36,164 bases of DNA from NCBI GenBank assembly GCA_017992695.1, contig JAGOOC010000030.1, forward strand, positions 1 to 36,164, read 5' to 3'. The DNA comes from Bacteroides sp. Its GTDB lineage: Bacteria; Bacteroidota; Bacteroidia; Bacteroidales; Bacteroidaceae. Made by a program: the position numbers and the translations under genes. Shown one piece after another: positions 18,286-27,210 of this stretch. The notes beneath the pieces were generated by a model. That model saw only the letters and a list, made by a program, of their open reading frames with translations, had not been told where the DNA came from and did not search any database. Each line of letters starts with the position of its first letter. Position 1 is the first letter of the stretch.

Positions 18286-18323
18286 AGTGTGCCAAAAGTG
18301 TCCTTATTTTCTTTTGACACACT
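18286..18323 (-). terminator. Hairpin between the GH10 and GH35 genes
   Basis: Thirteen-base arms at 18286-18298 and 18311-18323 enclose a 12-base loop. On the plus strand the arms have one A-C mismatch, but in the minus-strand RNA that position is a U-G pair, so the stem is complete in the transcribed direction. The tail is AU-rich but lacks a solid U run. It is a likely partial terminator or 3' stabiliser that lowers GH35 expression relative to susCD. Confidence 0.55.
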
Positions 18324-18340
18324 CCGTTTCTTTGAACAAA

Positions 18341-20548
18341 TTAGTCTTGAAGATCTCCCGTAAAGTCTGCACTTACATCTTTACCCGCTAATCCATCAGC
18401 AAAACCTTTATAGGCATGCTTTCTGGCATAATTACCATCCCAAAGGTTGGGAGCGTCATCGGGAATCCAATTCACGTGTTCTTTCGGATTATCCGATATC
18501 CCCCATGCTGTAATTCCGTAGCGCTGTGACTCTGGAATATATTTCATATACATATCAACGACGTATTGATACATAGCTGCTTGTTCAGCATACTGCCCTA
18601 CAGTAGGTGATGCAGTTTTGACTTTAATATCAAGTTCAGTCACTTTGATGAGTTTACCGCTTGCTGCCAACTTTTGAAACATCTGTGCTATATTATCCTT
18701 ATTCGAATCAATAGCTATATGCATCTGTGTACCAATACCATCAACTTTGGCCCCTTTACTCTCAATATACTTCACATATTCAATCAGTCCGTCGCACTTA
18801 TTCAGGTTATATTCCAAGTTGTAGTCATTGATAAAGAGTTTATCATCAACATTGCCATACTGACGCGCCAAATTAAACGCTTTCACCGCATAGTCTTTAC
18901 CTAAGTAATCTTGCCAATAGAATTCATCTGAAGCAAAATCTTCGGACGGTTTGTTTTTTCCGGTCTTCAAATCAGATGGTTTTCCATCATCCATCGGTTC
19001 ATTAACAACATCCCAAGCTTTCACATCTGCTTTATAGTGTCCTACCATCTGCGAAATCCAATGTTCCATGGCTTCACCAATAATTTTGGTTTTTTCAGCA
19101 TCGGTTTTCTCGATAACTGTAGCACCAGCTGCACGGGTAACTGGAGCAGAATTCATCTCTATCAACTGCATATTGTCTACATAATAGGTACCAGTCAACT
19201 TCCCGAAATTTAAACATAAGCGATTCATACCCTCTTTAGATACCGTAATCTCTTTTTTAAATTCTTGCCAAGTAGTGCCAATGGTTTCCTCAGCATAACC
19301 TTCTCCTGCATAACTGGTTGAATTCTGTAACTGAATTTGGAAAGGAGCACTAAGGCTTGCTTTCACCATCGCAGAGAACTGATATTTAGCACCGACCTTT
19401 AGTGGTGTGTCAAATCCATATCCGGCCTGTGCTTCCCATTGATTACCATCTTTTGAGTTGGTAAGTGCTATCGCGTAGTTGCTCCCAAATCCTTCACCCG
19501 AAGCAGATAGAGCAGCTTTACCATTACTCCACGCAGTCCATGGACTAATGCTTCCACTTTCAAAATCCCCATTACTTAGAAGGTTGATGACTGTTGGTTT
19601 AGCGTCTAAGTCAATTACCGAAACAGACTCAACATCAATATAATAGGTAACACTTGGAACTATTCCCAAATCGATAGCAAAATGAAATTCCGGTTTATTG
19701 AAATCATTCACTTTAATCTTTACCTGTTGCCAGGCAGAAGTCGTATTAAAAAGAGCTGACGCCGAAGCCCCCGTAGCAAACCAATCATGGTAAGGGTAGT
19801 TATTGGATAATCCATCAAACGACACACGGCCCTTTCCGGGTATGTCTGATTTTATCCAAAAAGAAATCTGATAGTTATGTCCATCAACAATTGTCATGTT
19901 GGGCGACACTAACTGCAAATTGTATTCGGCCGAAGAGGTGCTCTTGGCTTTTAGTTCGATACCTTTGTTTTTGCTTGATAAGCCAACACCCTCTTTCACC
20001 GTAATACCATCGCCTTTATTCCAAACTCCCCATCCATTTAGTGTTCCATCTTGCAACCCCGAGATGTCTACCAAATTGGAACCTGCCGGAGCAGGAATAA
20101 CCTCGGGTGCAATCAGTCCATTCAGGTAGCTTGCATTTTGATTGGTATGCCATACTAATGTGTGACCATATACCGTTAGTCCAGCCTCTTTCAACTTACT
20201 CAAGAGTGCATCCACCCTCTCATATTTTAGTTCTCCTTTGGCATTAACCATCGGACCATGTTTCATGGCATAGCCTATTGCTACTTCGTCAAAATTCTCA
20301 TTTACGATATTCCGGTAGGCTTCGTTATCCATATATTCGTCTAAGCCAATACCTGCGCCTAAAATAAAGTTAGTATACTTGTTCAAAGCTTCGTAGCGCA
20401 GAATTTTTTCGGCTAATTGTAAGGGTAATTCGGCTGAAGTAACCTCTCCATGAGTAGGGTCTTTGTACCACTCCATCTTCTGATCGTCGCACGATGAAAA
20501 GCTCATGATAGATAGCGTTACAATCAGTAATTTATTTCTGTATTTCAT
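18341..20548 (-). CDS. Modular GH10 xylanase with two inserted CBM4/9-type modules, surface lipoprotein
   Basis: A 735-residue endo-xylanase. The lipoprotein signal ends SFSSC (Cys20) followed by DDQ, an acidic surface-export type signal, so it should face outward. The GH10 barrel starts at about 40-145 (FILGAGIG, YGHTLVWHTNQ), is broken by two beta-sandwich carbohydrate-binding modules at about 157-314 and 320-466, and resumes at about 480. The acid/base Glu517 is in WDVVNEP and the nucleophile Glu638 in VTELDIK. The same layout is known from Bacteroides intestinalis and Prevotella bryantii Xyn10 enzymes, whose inserted modules bind xylan. It is the fourth gene of the sus-type operon, 21 bases after the binding protein. 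It is the likely enzyme that first cuts xylan at the cell surface. Confidence 0.95.
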   Translation of the reverse strand: MKYRNKLLIVTLSIMSFSSCDDQKMEWYKDPTHGEVTSAELPLQLAEKILRYEALNKYTNFILGAGIGLDEYMDNEAYRNIVNENFDEVAIGYAMKHGPMVNAKGELKYERVDALLSKLKEAGLTVYGHTLVWHTNQNASYLNGLIAPEVIPAPAGSNLVDISGLQDGTLNGWGVWNKGDGITVKEGVGLSSKNKGIELKAKSTSSAEYNLQLVSPNMTIVDGHNYQISFWIKSDIPGKGRVSFDGLSNNYPYHDWFATGASASALFNTTSAWQQVKIKVNDFNKPEFHFAIDLGIVPSVTYYIDVESVSVIDLDAKPTVINLLSNGDFESGSISPWTAWSNGKAALSASGEGFGSNYAIALTNSKDGNQWEAQAGYGFDTPLKVGAKYQFSAMVKASLSAPFQIQLQNSTSYAGEGYAEETIGTTWQEFKKEITVSKEGMNRLCLNFGKLTGTYYVDNMQLIEMNSAPVTRAAGATVIEKTDAEKTKIIGEAMEHWISQMVGHYKADVKAWDVVNEPMDDGKPSDLKTGKNKPSEDFASDEFYWQDYLGKDYAVKAFNLARQYGNVDDKLFINDYNLEYNLNKCDGLIEYVKYIESKGAKVDGIGTQMHIAIDSNKDNIAQMFQKLAASGKLIKVTELDIKVKTASPTVGQYAEQAAMYQYVVDMYMKYIPESQRYGITAWGISDNPKEHVNWIPDDAPNLWDGNYARKHAYKGFADGLAGKDVSADFTGDLQD

Positions 20549-20569
20549 AATCGTCAGTATTTAAAGTAA

Positions 20570-21970
20570 TTATTTGGTCACAGTCTCTGCCGGAAAGTCC
20601 GTATAGACAGGCATATTCAAGGAAACAATGCGCCAGTTGTCCAAGTAGACTCTAACCTCAGTTTCCTTGGATAGGAATTCCGTTTCTTTATCACCACTAC
20701 TACCGGTTATCTTGTCGAGTGTAAAGCCCGAATTCTCAAAGAAGAAACCAAAATTGCAATAAGAAGCCGAAGCTCGCAACGCAACAACCGTTTCAAAAGT
20801 AGCATCTGCAAGAGATGCAAACTTATAGAATTTATTAAACGGCACAGTGACGGTTTGCCAACCTGTTGTCTGAAAAGGAACCATCTCTTTACCTACAATC
20901 CATGGAACATAATTGTAACAGTCTCTCTCCCATTCACCGCCATTAAATCCGTTTTGCAGACATATTTTCAAGAAGCCACTCTCAGACCATGCTTCCGGCA
21001 CATAAATATCAAATTGTACAGCTACTTTCGAAAGAGGCGTTGTCAACGGAATGCCCAATGCAGCCTCACTCCAATCATCGACACCGTTGCCGGCAGTCCA
21101 AACTTCTGCTGCACGGTTCTTGGCAGCAGCAATTTTAGTCAATCGCGCAGGGGGCAACACACAGTAGTTGCCTTGCGACACATTTCCTTCACCAATACTT
21201 ACTGAACTCAAGTCTTTGTCATTTACCATGCTTCCCGTTTCGCTCCAACTCCAAAATCCTTGTTTGCCACGTCCGTCAAAATCAAGTATCACCCCTTTCT
21301 TGTAGTTGAAGTAAGCAGGAGAATAAGCACCTCCGTTGGCTCCTTCGGCAAGAATCGGACCGCCCTCCTCAGAAACGCCTGCGGGCATGTTTACCATAAA
21401 GTATTTGCCATCTACATCCGAAATGATACCATCTGATACTATCACATTGCCCGGAAAGGTTACACTAGTGATCTCATTCAATCCGGCACCATAAACAATG
21501 ATTGGTTCGCCTACCAGTGGCATAGTGTGCGAAATACCCGTAATAGAGGGTGCTCCCGAACGTATGGTAAACGGAATAACAACTTCTGAGGCATCCTTTA
21601 CCAAGCGAATTGTGTTTCGCACGCTTTCTTCAGCTTCTACCGTAGGCGTATCTTTGGATACCGATACAAGCATAGAGTTATCAGACACATATACCGGATT
21701 AAAATAAGTAGAGTGTCCATTGATAAATATCTTTTTCATTCCGGTAAACCCGGAACCTTCGATGCGAATCAATTGGCCTAGACGTGCAAATGTTACTTCT
21801 CTATCCGGTACAGATGACTGAGCATTCTCTAGGTAAACCTTCGAAACTGTTATAGGTGAACTTGCTTCATTGTCATCATTGTTACAGCCTGTGCAAACAA
21901 GGGCTGTTATAAATAAGACCAGCAACACGTTCTGCGTCCACCGTTGTTTAGTTAAAACTATATTTTTCAT
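20570..21970 (-). CDS. Surface glycan-binding lipoprotein with IPT/TIG domains
   Basis: A non-catalytic outer-surface protein in the SusE/SGBP position, 466 residues. The lipoprotein signal ends LVCTGC (Cys29) followed by NNDDNE, a strong acidic surface-export signal. Two Ig-like IPT/TIG domains are visible at about 40-125 ([19 protein letters not shown]) and 130-225 ([16 protein letters not shown]). A C-terminal domain of about 240 residues rich in Trp, Phe and Tyr is likely to hold the glycan. Similar proteins beside xylan SusCD pairs bind xylan, so this is the likely ligand. It starts 25 bases after susD and shares its operon. Confidence 0.85.
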   Translation of the reverse strand: MKNIVLTKQRWTQNVLLVLFITALVCTGCNNDDNEASSPITVSKVYLENAQSSVPDREVTFARLGQLIRIEGSGFTGMKKIFINGHSTYFNPVYVSDNSMLVSVSKDTPTVEAEESVRNTIRLVKDASEVVIPFTIRSGAPSITGISHTMPLVGEPIIVYGAGLNEITSVTFPGNVIVSDGIISDVDGKYFMVNMPAGVSEEGGPILAEGANGGAYSPAYFNYKKGVILDFDGRGKQGFWSWSETGSMVNDKDLSSVSIGEGNVSQGNYCVLPPARLTKIAAAKNRAAEVWTAGNGVDDWSEAALGIPLTTPLSKVAVQFDIYVPEAWSESGFLKICLQNGFNGGEWERDCYNYVPWIVGKEMVPFQTTGWQTVTVPFNKFYKFASLADATFETVVALRASASYCNFGFFFENSGFTLDKITGSSGDKETEFLSKETEVRVYLDNWRIVSLNMPVYTDFPAETVTK

Positions 21971-21995
21971 GGTTGTATGCTATTTAATTCGTAAT

Positions 21996-23624
21996 TCAGA
22001 ATAAGTTGATTCTCTCTTCTTTAAACTCATAGGGTACAGGAGTAGCTTTCAACAAAGGATTAGAAACCACCTCTGCCTCAGGATAAGGTAATCGAAATAT
22101 TTTTTCATTGACCAAACCGATAGCTCGTGTACCTGGATCTCTTGCATCGTCAAGCACCAACTTTTGTGCATCCTTATCCCACAATACTGGAACAATTGTT
22201 CCACGATTTTGACCAGTAATGTAGTTGATTACCTCTTGTTGTTTGTAATAAGAACGACGAAGCAAATCGTACCAATACTGCCCTTCCATACATAATTCCA
22301 AGCGACGTTCATGGCGTATATCTTCATAAGAGATGCTTGTCTTGTCGTTCAAATTGGCACGTTTACGAACCATGTTGAAGTACTTCAGTGCTTCGGCATC
22401 TGTAGTCTGTTCATTGTTACCTAAAATAGATTCGGCATAAATCAAATAAACCTCGGCAAGGCGCATCATGTATGTGTTTAATGCAGAGTTCATGCGTGAA
22501 ATTTTAGCATTATCTTTTGTCGATCCAACAACTCCTTTCTTTACATTCAAAGCCTGCTGTGTTTTTTCATAAAGAAATCCTCCGGTTGCTTTGCTTATTT
22601 CCGGATATACATCCCCATATGCCATCCAGGTTGCTTTTCGACGAAGGTCGCCCGGCTCGTACTCCATCACTACATTGGGTTGCGCACGCGTCCAGTATCC
22701 CCAAGCGGCATCATCACCAGTGATTTCAGAACCACATGCAAAATACGCTTGTTGCGTATTCGTTACTCCATAATCGCCATTAGGAACCCACTGTAGGGCA
22801 AACATCGATTCCGAATTGTTGTTATTTTCAATGGTAAACAAATCGGCATAGTTACTCATTAGTTTATACCCACTTTCGGTGATCACTTTCTGTGCCGCCA
22901 TTTTCGCCAAATTCAAGTAGCTCTGATCGCGGGTTCCACTGTTGGGATTCTCGCTTAAACCAGCATACGATAAATACAGACGCGACAACATGCCATAGGC
23001 ACTGTAACAGGTTAAACGTCCTCCTTGCGATGCAGTTACAGGGAGGTATTTAGCTGCATACTCTAAATCGCGTATAGCAAAGAGATAAACATCACTTCTT
23101 GGGTTTGTATTCACAATAGGGTTGCTAACCAACACGCCCGGATCGGTGCAGATGATTGCATCTCCCCAGAGCGAAGCCAAATACCAATAGGCAACTCCTC
23201 GCATAAAACGGGCTTCGGCAATGTAGTGCGATTTTACGTCTGCATCTACAGTTGTGCTACCTTCAATACCCAGAATTACTTTATTGGATTGTTGTACTAC
23301 GTTGTACAAAGAAGACCACGCTGACACTAACGGACCGGTTAAACCGGTTTCCAACAAGTCGCAAAACGGATAGATGTAGTCGGAATAAGGTGCATAGAGA
23401 TTAAAAGAACGTCCATCACCCAGACCATAATGAAACTTATCATTAAAATCGAACCATACTTTATTGTATAATGGAGCAGTTGCTGCTTTAAAATCATCTG
23501 CAGTTCGGTAGAAGTTATCGCCTGTAATACGGTCGTTAGCTGTTATGTCTAAAAAATCGCTACAACCCGTTAACGATAAGAAAGATGCAAGTGCAAGTGC
23601 ATAAATGAATTTACTTGTTTTCAT
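21996..23624 (-). CDS. SusD/RagB-family glycan-capture lipoprotein
   Basis: The lid and capture subunit of the SusCD outer-membrane importer, 542 residues. The lipoprotein signal ends LSLTGC (Cys21) followed by SDFLDI, as in most SusD proteins. Typical features are FYRTADDFKAATAPLYN, the helical repeats with ARFMRGVAYWYLASLWGD, and the C-terminal block RHERRLELCMEGQYWYDLLR. It begins 19 bases after susC. In this locus the ligand is expected to be xylo-oligosaccharide. It is the only SusD gene in the window, so only one importer is encoded here. Confidence 0.95.
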   Translation of the reverse strand: MKTSKFIYALALASFLSLTGCSDFLDITANDRITGDNFYRTADDFKAATAPLYNKVWFDFNDKFHYGLGDGRSFNLYAPYSDYIYPFCDLLETGLTGPLVSAWSSLYNVVQQSNKVILGIEGSTTVDADVKSHYIAEARFMRGVAYWYLASLWGDAIICTDPGVLVSNPIVNTNPRSDVYLFAIRDLEYAAKYLPVTASQGGRLTCYSAYGMLSRLYLSYAGLSENPNSGTRDQSYLNLAKMAAQKVITESGYKLMSNYADLFTIENNNNSESMFALQWVPNGDYGVTNTQQAYFACGSEITGDDAAWGYWTRAQPNVVMEYEPGDLRRKATWMAYGDVYPEISKATGGFLYEKTQQALNVKKGVVGSTKDNAKISRMNSALNTYMMRLAEVYLIYAESILGNNEQTTDAEALKYFNMVRKRANLNDKTSISYEDIRHERRLELCMEGQYWYDLLRRSYYKQQEVINYITGQNRGTIVPVLWDKDAQKLVLDDARDPGTRAIGLVNEKIFRLPYPEAEVVSNPLLKATPVPYEFKEERINLF

Positions 23625-23643
23625 ATTCTGTTCCTTGTTTTAA

Positions 23644-26600
23644 TTAGAATGAAAGATTAAGCCCAAACGTATAGATGCGTGGCGATGGATAACGATAATT
23701 ATCGATACCGGTCATCAAAGCATCTTGATTGGTAGAACCGATCTCCGGGTCATATCCCGAATACTTGGTAAAGGTAAACACGTTTTGAAGGTTGCAATAC
23801 AGTTTCAGATTCTGAAGTCCAATTTTATTGACCCATTGACGAGGCAATGTATAGCCCAGTGACACGTTCTGAACACGTAGGTATGAGCCATCCTCTACAA
23901 ACTTATCGCTGAATCGGAAGTTGGACGTTGAAGAGGCAGGAGAAGCACCAATACGACACATGTCAGCATCTCCACTTGCAATTCGAATGTTTCGATAATC
24001 ATTTGGTCCATTGGGATTAATCCGTTCCAGATGAGCATAGTGAGTTGCCTTCTTCAATAAATTCGTATTTTCGCGGGGGTTCTCAAGCGATCGACGCATG
24101 TAGTTTACGACTTCATTCCCATAAGATCCCGTCAGATAAATACTCAAATCAAATCCTTTGTAAGAGAAGCTGTTTCCTATTCCATAGGTAAACTCCGGTT
24201 CGGGATTACCGATGTATGTACGATCCTCCTCATTGATTACACCGTCTTTATTGCGGTCTTCAAAGATATAGTCACCAATCCACACTCCATTTTCACCAAT
24301 AGTCATTCCTGTGGGAAGCGCAGTGGGGGTGATTTTTCCTGACTCATCTTTATAATAAAAATCAGTAGCTTTCTCAAAACGCCCAATCACCTTATAACCA
24401 TAAAACTGTCCGATAGCTTGCCCTACGGCTGTATGCGTAACTGGAGTGATGTCTGAACCAGATTGAATGGTTTTATTGATAATACTCGATTCAGTATCGA
24501 GTGACAAAACCTTGTTTCGGTTCATAGAGAATACAAAATTCGAACGCCATTGGAATCCACCTTTATCAATATTTACTGTATTCAGCGTCAATTCGAGTCC
24601 TTTGTTTTCGAGCGAACCAATATTGGCCCAAGGGGCCGATGTTGAACCCGATCCTGTTGTTCCTGCAAATGCAGGAAGAGGCAACTGCAACAGCAGGTTC
24701 TTCGTCTTTTTGTAATAAATATCAGCAATAAACTCAATTCGATTTTGAAACAAATTCACATCTATACCGATGTTACTCGAATAGGTTGTTTCCCATTTCA
24801 AATCTTTGTTGGGGGTGTTGCTTGCTATCAATCCTGTTCCCCAATTGGTGGCTACAGATGAGTAAGTCGATGTATAGGCGTAGTTCGCTACATTTTGGTT
24901 ACCAACCGTACCCCATCCCAAGCGTAATTTAAGATTATTAATCACCTCATTTTCTTTCAAAAAGTTCTCATTAGAAACTTTCCAGGCCAATGCAGCCGAA
25001 GGAAACCATCCCCAACGGTTGTCTTTATAGAATTTAGAGGAACCATCTCGTCGGATCGTAAAAGTAGCCAGGTATTTATCGTCATACGCATAAAATGCGC
25101 GTCCGAAGTAAGATAAAATAGAACTTGCACCACTATTGTTGCCATTCTTTGCCGTAGTAGCATCCCCCGCATCCAGATCGGTTGCACTATTTGTCAGATA
25201 ACCCGAGCGGTAGCCGGAAAGGTATTCCCAGTTGGACTTTTGCATTTCCTGTCCCAACATGACGTTGATGTTGTGCACAGCAAACGTTTGATTGTAGTTC
25301 ACGATGTTTCTCCAGCTCCAATACTTATTATATGATTTGGCCACATTGCCTTCGCGCACTTCATTGACTAACGCTCCAAACTTATAAGAAGGATCGAACC
25401 GATAGGTATTTGTCACGCCATAATCAAAAGAGAGTTCTGTTTTATAAGTTAACCCGTCGATAATGGTTGCTTCGGCATACGTGTTGGCACGAATACCCAT
25501 CTTTTCGTTTTCGTTCTTCTTTATCATAGCCAAACCAACAGGATTATTTTGAACATACTCATTCGTATCCGGACCATCATAATTGCCTTCTGCATTACGA
25601 ACAGGTACGTTAGGGGTTTGCTTCAAAGCAATCTGTATCAGCGACTCTTCCGATACGGTAAGCTTCTGGTTAGAATTACTGAAAGCAAAATTAACTCCCA
25701 TCTTTAGGTATTTCTTCACTTGCGAATCAAAGCTTCCTCTGAGATTCAACCGTTTAAATCCAGACCCAATCGCAATACCATCTTGATTTAAATAACCTGC
25801 TCCAAGTGCATACGTGTTCTTATCTGCACCGCCTGCAACAGAGAGATTATGGCTATGCATCATAGCCGTAGCAAACATTTCATTCTGCCAATCTGTTCCC
25901 TTTCCCAAAAGATCGGGGCGAATGAAATTATTATCAGCTTCTACAATTCCCATATCAGCACGTTCGTTTTTATGAATAGCATAATCACGAAGATCCATCA
26001 TGTCAAGTTTATCAGGCATTTGTTGCCAACCTACATATCCGTCGTATGTAATAGATGCTTCACCTTTTGAACCACGCTTGGTTGTGATGATGATAACACC
26101 ATTAGCTGCACGGGCACCATAGATAGCTGTAGCCGAGGCATCTTTCAAAACATCCATTGAAACGATGTCTGAAGGGTTAATGGAAGCCAAAGCATTGTCA
26201 TTACCCGATCCAGTAGAACCGTCAATCACAACACCATCAATCACAAAGATTGGTTCATTGGATGCGTTTAATGAATTCACTCCACGAATGCGAATAGAAG
26301 AGCTACCGCCGGGCATACCTGTATTTTGCTGTACCTGCACACCGGCTGCGCGACCTTGTAACACCTGATCGATAGAAGTTGTTACCGACTTGCTGATGGC
26401 ATCACTCGATACAGAAACAACCGCGCCAGTCAAATCACTACGCCTCATTTGTCCGTAACCTACCACAACTACTTCGTCTAAAACTTCCGTGTCTTCCTTC
26501 ATTGTGACAGCAAGTTGTTTTTTGCCAGCAACTGCAATTAGCTGCGTTTGATAGCCAATAAATGAAACTTTCAATGTTCCTTTGGACGAAGTTGTTAATT

Positions 26601-26796
26601 TGAAGCTTCCATAAACATCGGTAATAGTGCCATTGGTAGTACCTACTTCGAGAATACTGGCACCTATAATAGGTTCGCCCGAAGGATCTTTGACCACACC
26701 CTGCACAGAGATAGACTGTGCAAATGCCCATAGTGGAAAGAGATATAAAAGAATGAATAGACCTAATGGTCGGGAATAATGATTTGTGCTTTTCAT
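23644..26796 (-). CDS. SusC/RagA-family TonB-dependent outer-membrane transporter
   Basis: The outer-membrane channel of the xylan importer, 1050 residues. A signal peptide (to about 26, AFAQ) is followed by a carboxypeptidase-D regulatory-like domain at about 30-105 (VQGVVKDPSGEPIIGASI). The SusC signature EVLDEVVVVGYG lies near 110. The plug at about 115-235 contains LQGRAAGVQV and SIRIRGVNS, and the beta-barrel ends with Phe (GLNLSF). No STN domain is present, so it is a transporter and not an anti-sigma signalling type, which fits control by the HTCS. It is the first gene of the operon, with an untranslated leader of about 130 bases. Confidence 0.96.
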   Translation of the reverse strand: MKSTNHYSRPLGLFILLYLFPLWAFAQSISVQGVVKDPSGEPIIGASILEVGTTNGTITDVYGSFKLTTSSKGTLKVSFIGYQTQLIAVAGKKQLAVTMKEDTEVLDEVVVVGYGQMRRSDLTGAVVSVSSDAISKSVTTSIDQVLQGRAAGVQVQQNTGMPGGSSSIRIRGVNSLNASNEPIFVIDGVVIDGSTGSGNDNALASINPSDIVSMDVLKDASATAIYGARAANGVIIITTKRGSKGEASITYDGYVGWQQMPDKLDMMDLRDYAIHKNERADMGIVEADNNFIRPDLLGKGTDWQNEMFATAMMHSHNLSVAGGADKNTYALGAGYLNQDGIAIGSGFKRLNLRGSFDSQVKKYLKMGVNFAFSNSNQKLTVSEESLIQIALKQTPNVPVRNAEGNYDGPDTNEYVQNNPVGLAMIKKNENEKMGIRANTYAEATIIDGLTYKTELSFDYGVTNTYRFDPSYKFGALVNEVREGNVAKSYNKYWSWRNIVNYNQTFAVHNINVMLGQEMQKSNWEYLSGYRSGYLTNSATDLDAGDATTAKNGNNSGASSILSYFGRAFYAYDDKYLATFTIRRDGSSKFYKDNRWGWFPSAALAWKVSNENFLKENEVINNLKLRLGWGTVGNQNVANYAYTSTYSSVATNWGTGLIASNTPNKDLKWETTYSSNIGIDVNLFQNRIEFIADIYYKKTKNLLLQLPLPAFAGTTGSGSTSAPWANIGSLENKGLELTLNTVNIDKGGFQWRSNFVFSMNRNKVLSLDTESSIINKTIQSGSDITPVTHTAVGQAIGQFYGYKVIGRFEKATDFYYKDESGKITPTALPTGMTIGENGVWIGDYIFEDRNKDGVINEEDRTYIGNPEPEFTYGIGNSFSYKGFDLSIYLTGSYGNEVVNYMRRSLENPRENTNLLKKATHYAHLERINPNGPNDYRNIRIASGDADMCRIGASPASSTSNFRFSDKFVEDGSYLRVQNVSLGYTLPRQWVNKIGLQNLKLYCNLQNVFTFTKYSGYDPEIGSTNQDALMTGIDNYRYPSPRIYTFGLNLSF

Positions 26797-26933
26797 AAAA
26801 TCATTGTTTAAATTATTAATGATGGTTTATACTTCACTTTATTTGTTGCGCAAATAGAAGAAAAAAGGTTTTCATGTTTTCATATCGTTGTTCTTTAAAT
26901 TGTTGTTCCATAAATACGTCATTTAAGGTCTTA

Positions 26934-26941
26934 CAAACATA
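26934..26941 (-). promoter_or_regulatory. -7 box of the susC operon
   Basis: On the minus strand the sequence is TATGTTTG, a perfect TAnnTTTG. As at the second operon, a -33 TTTG is missing, which fits activator dependence. The transcription start should be near 26929, giving a leader of about 130 AU-rich bases before the ATG at 26796. Confidence 0.65.
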
Positions 26942-26993
26942 CGAATTATAAAAAGAAAATTTGGGAATATTTGTTTCATGGTGTTGAGTAACT

Positions 26994-27062
26994 GTTACAT
27001 TGCACTATACTTCTGTTACAAGCATTTGCATGTACGTTACATTTCCATTTCAGAGGTATTTC
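26994..27062 (-). promoter_or_regulatory. Putative HTCS operator array, copy B
   Basis: GTTACA occurs on the plus strand at 26994, 27015 and 27036, with TATTTC at 27057; all are spaced 21 bases. The first begins 53 bases from the outer end of the susC -7 box, exactly as in copy A. Outside the hexamers the two arrays share little, apart from a few bases around TATTTC (AGsTATTTC). It also lies about 116 bases upstream of the HTCS -7 box on the other side, so autoregulation is possible. The gap 26797-27210 holds no gene. Confidence 0.62.
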
Positions 27063-27177
27063 TATGAGGTTCTACATCATTTTATCTTGGAAACAAATGA
27101 AACGACACACTATAGTTACTATTTGCTATGAAAGAATTCTTTTTCATTGACTCACCATTTTTTTTAAAGAATTCTCT

Positions 27178-27185
27178 TATCTTTG
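27178..27185 (+). promoter_or_regulatory. -7 box of the HTCS gene at 27211
   Basis: TATCTTTG matches TAnnTTTG. No TTTG is found at the -33 position; a TTG at 27147-27149 is too far away. The leader would be about 20 bases. It would drive the HTCS and the GH43 gene 30 bases after it. Confidence 0.5.
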
Positions 27186-27210
27186 CTTCGAAAGTAAAAT
27201 ATCTACTAAA

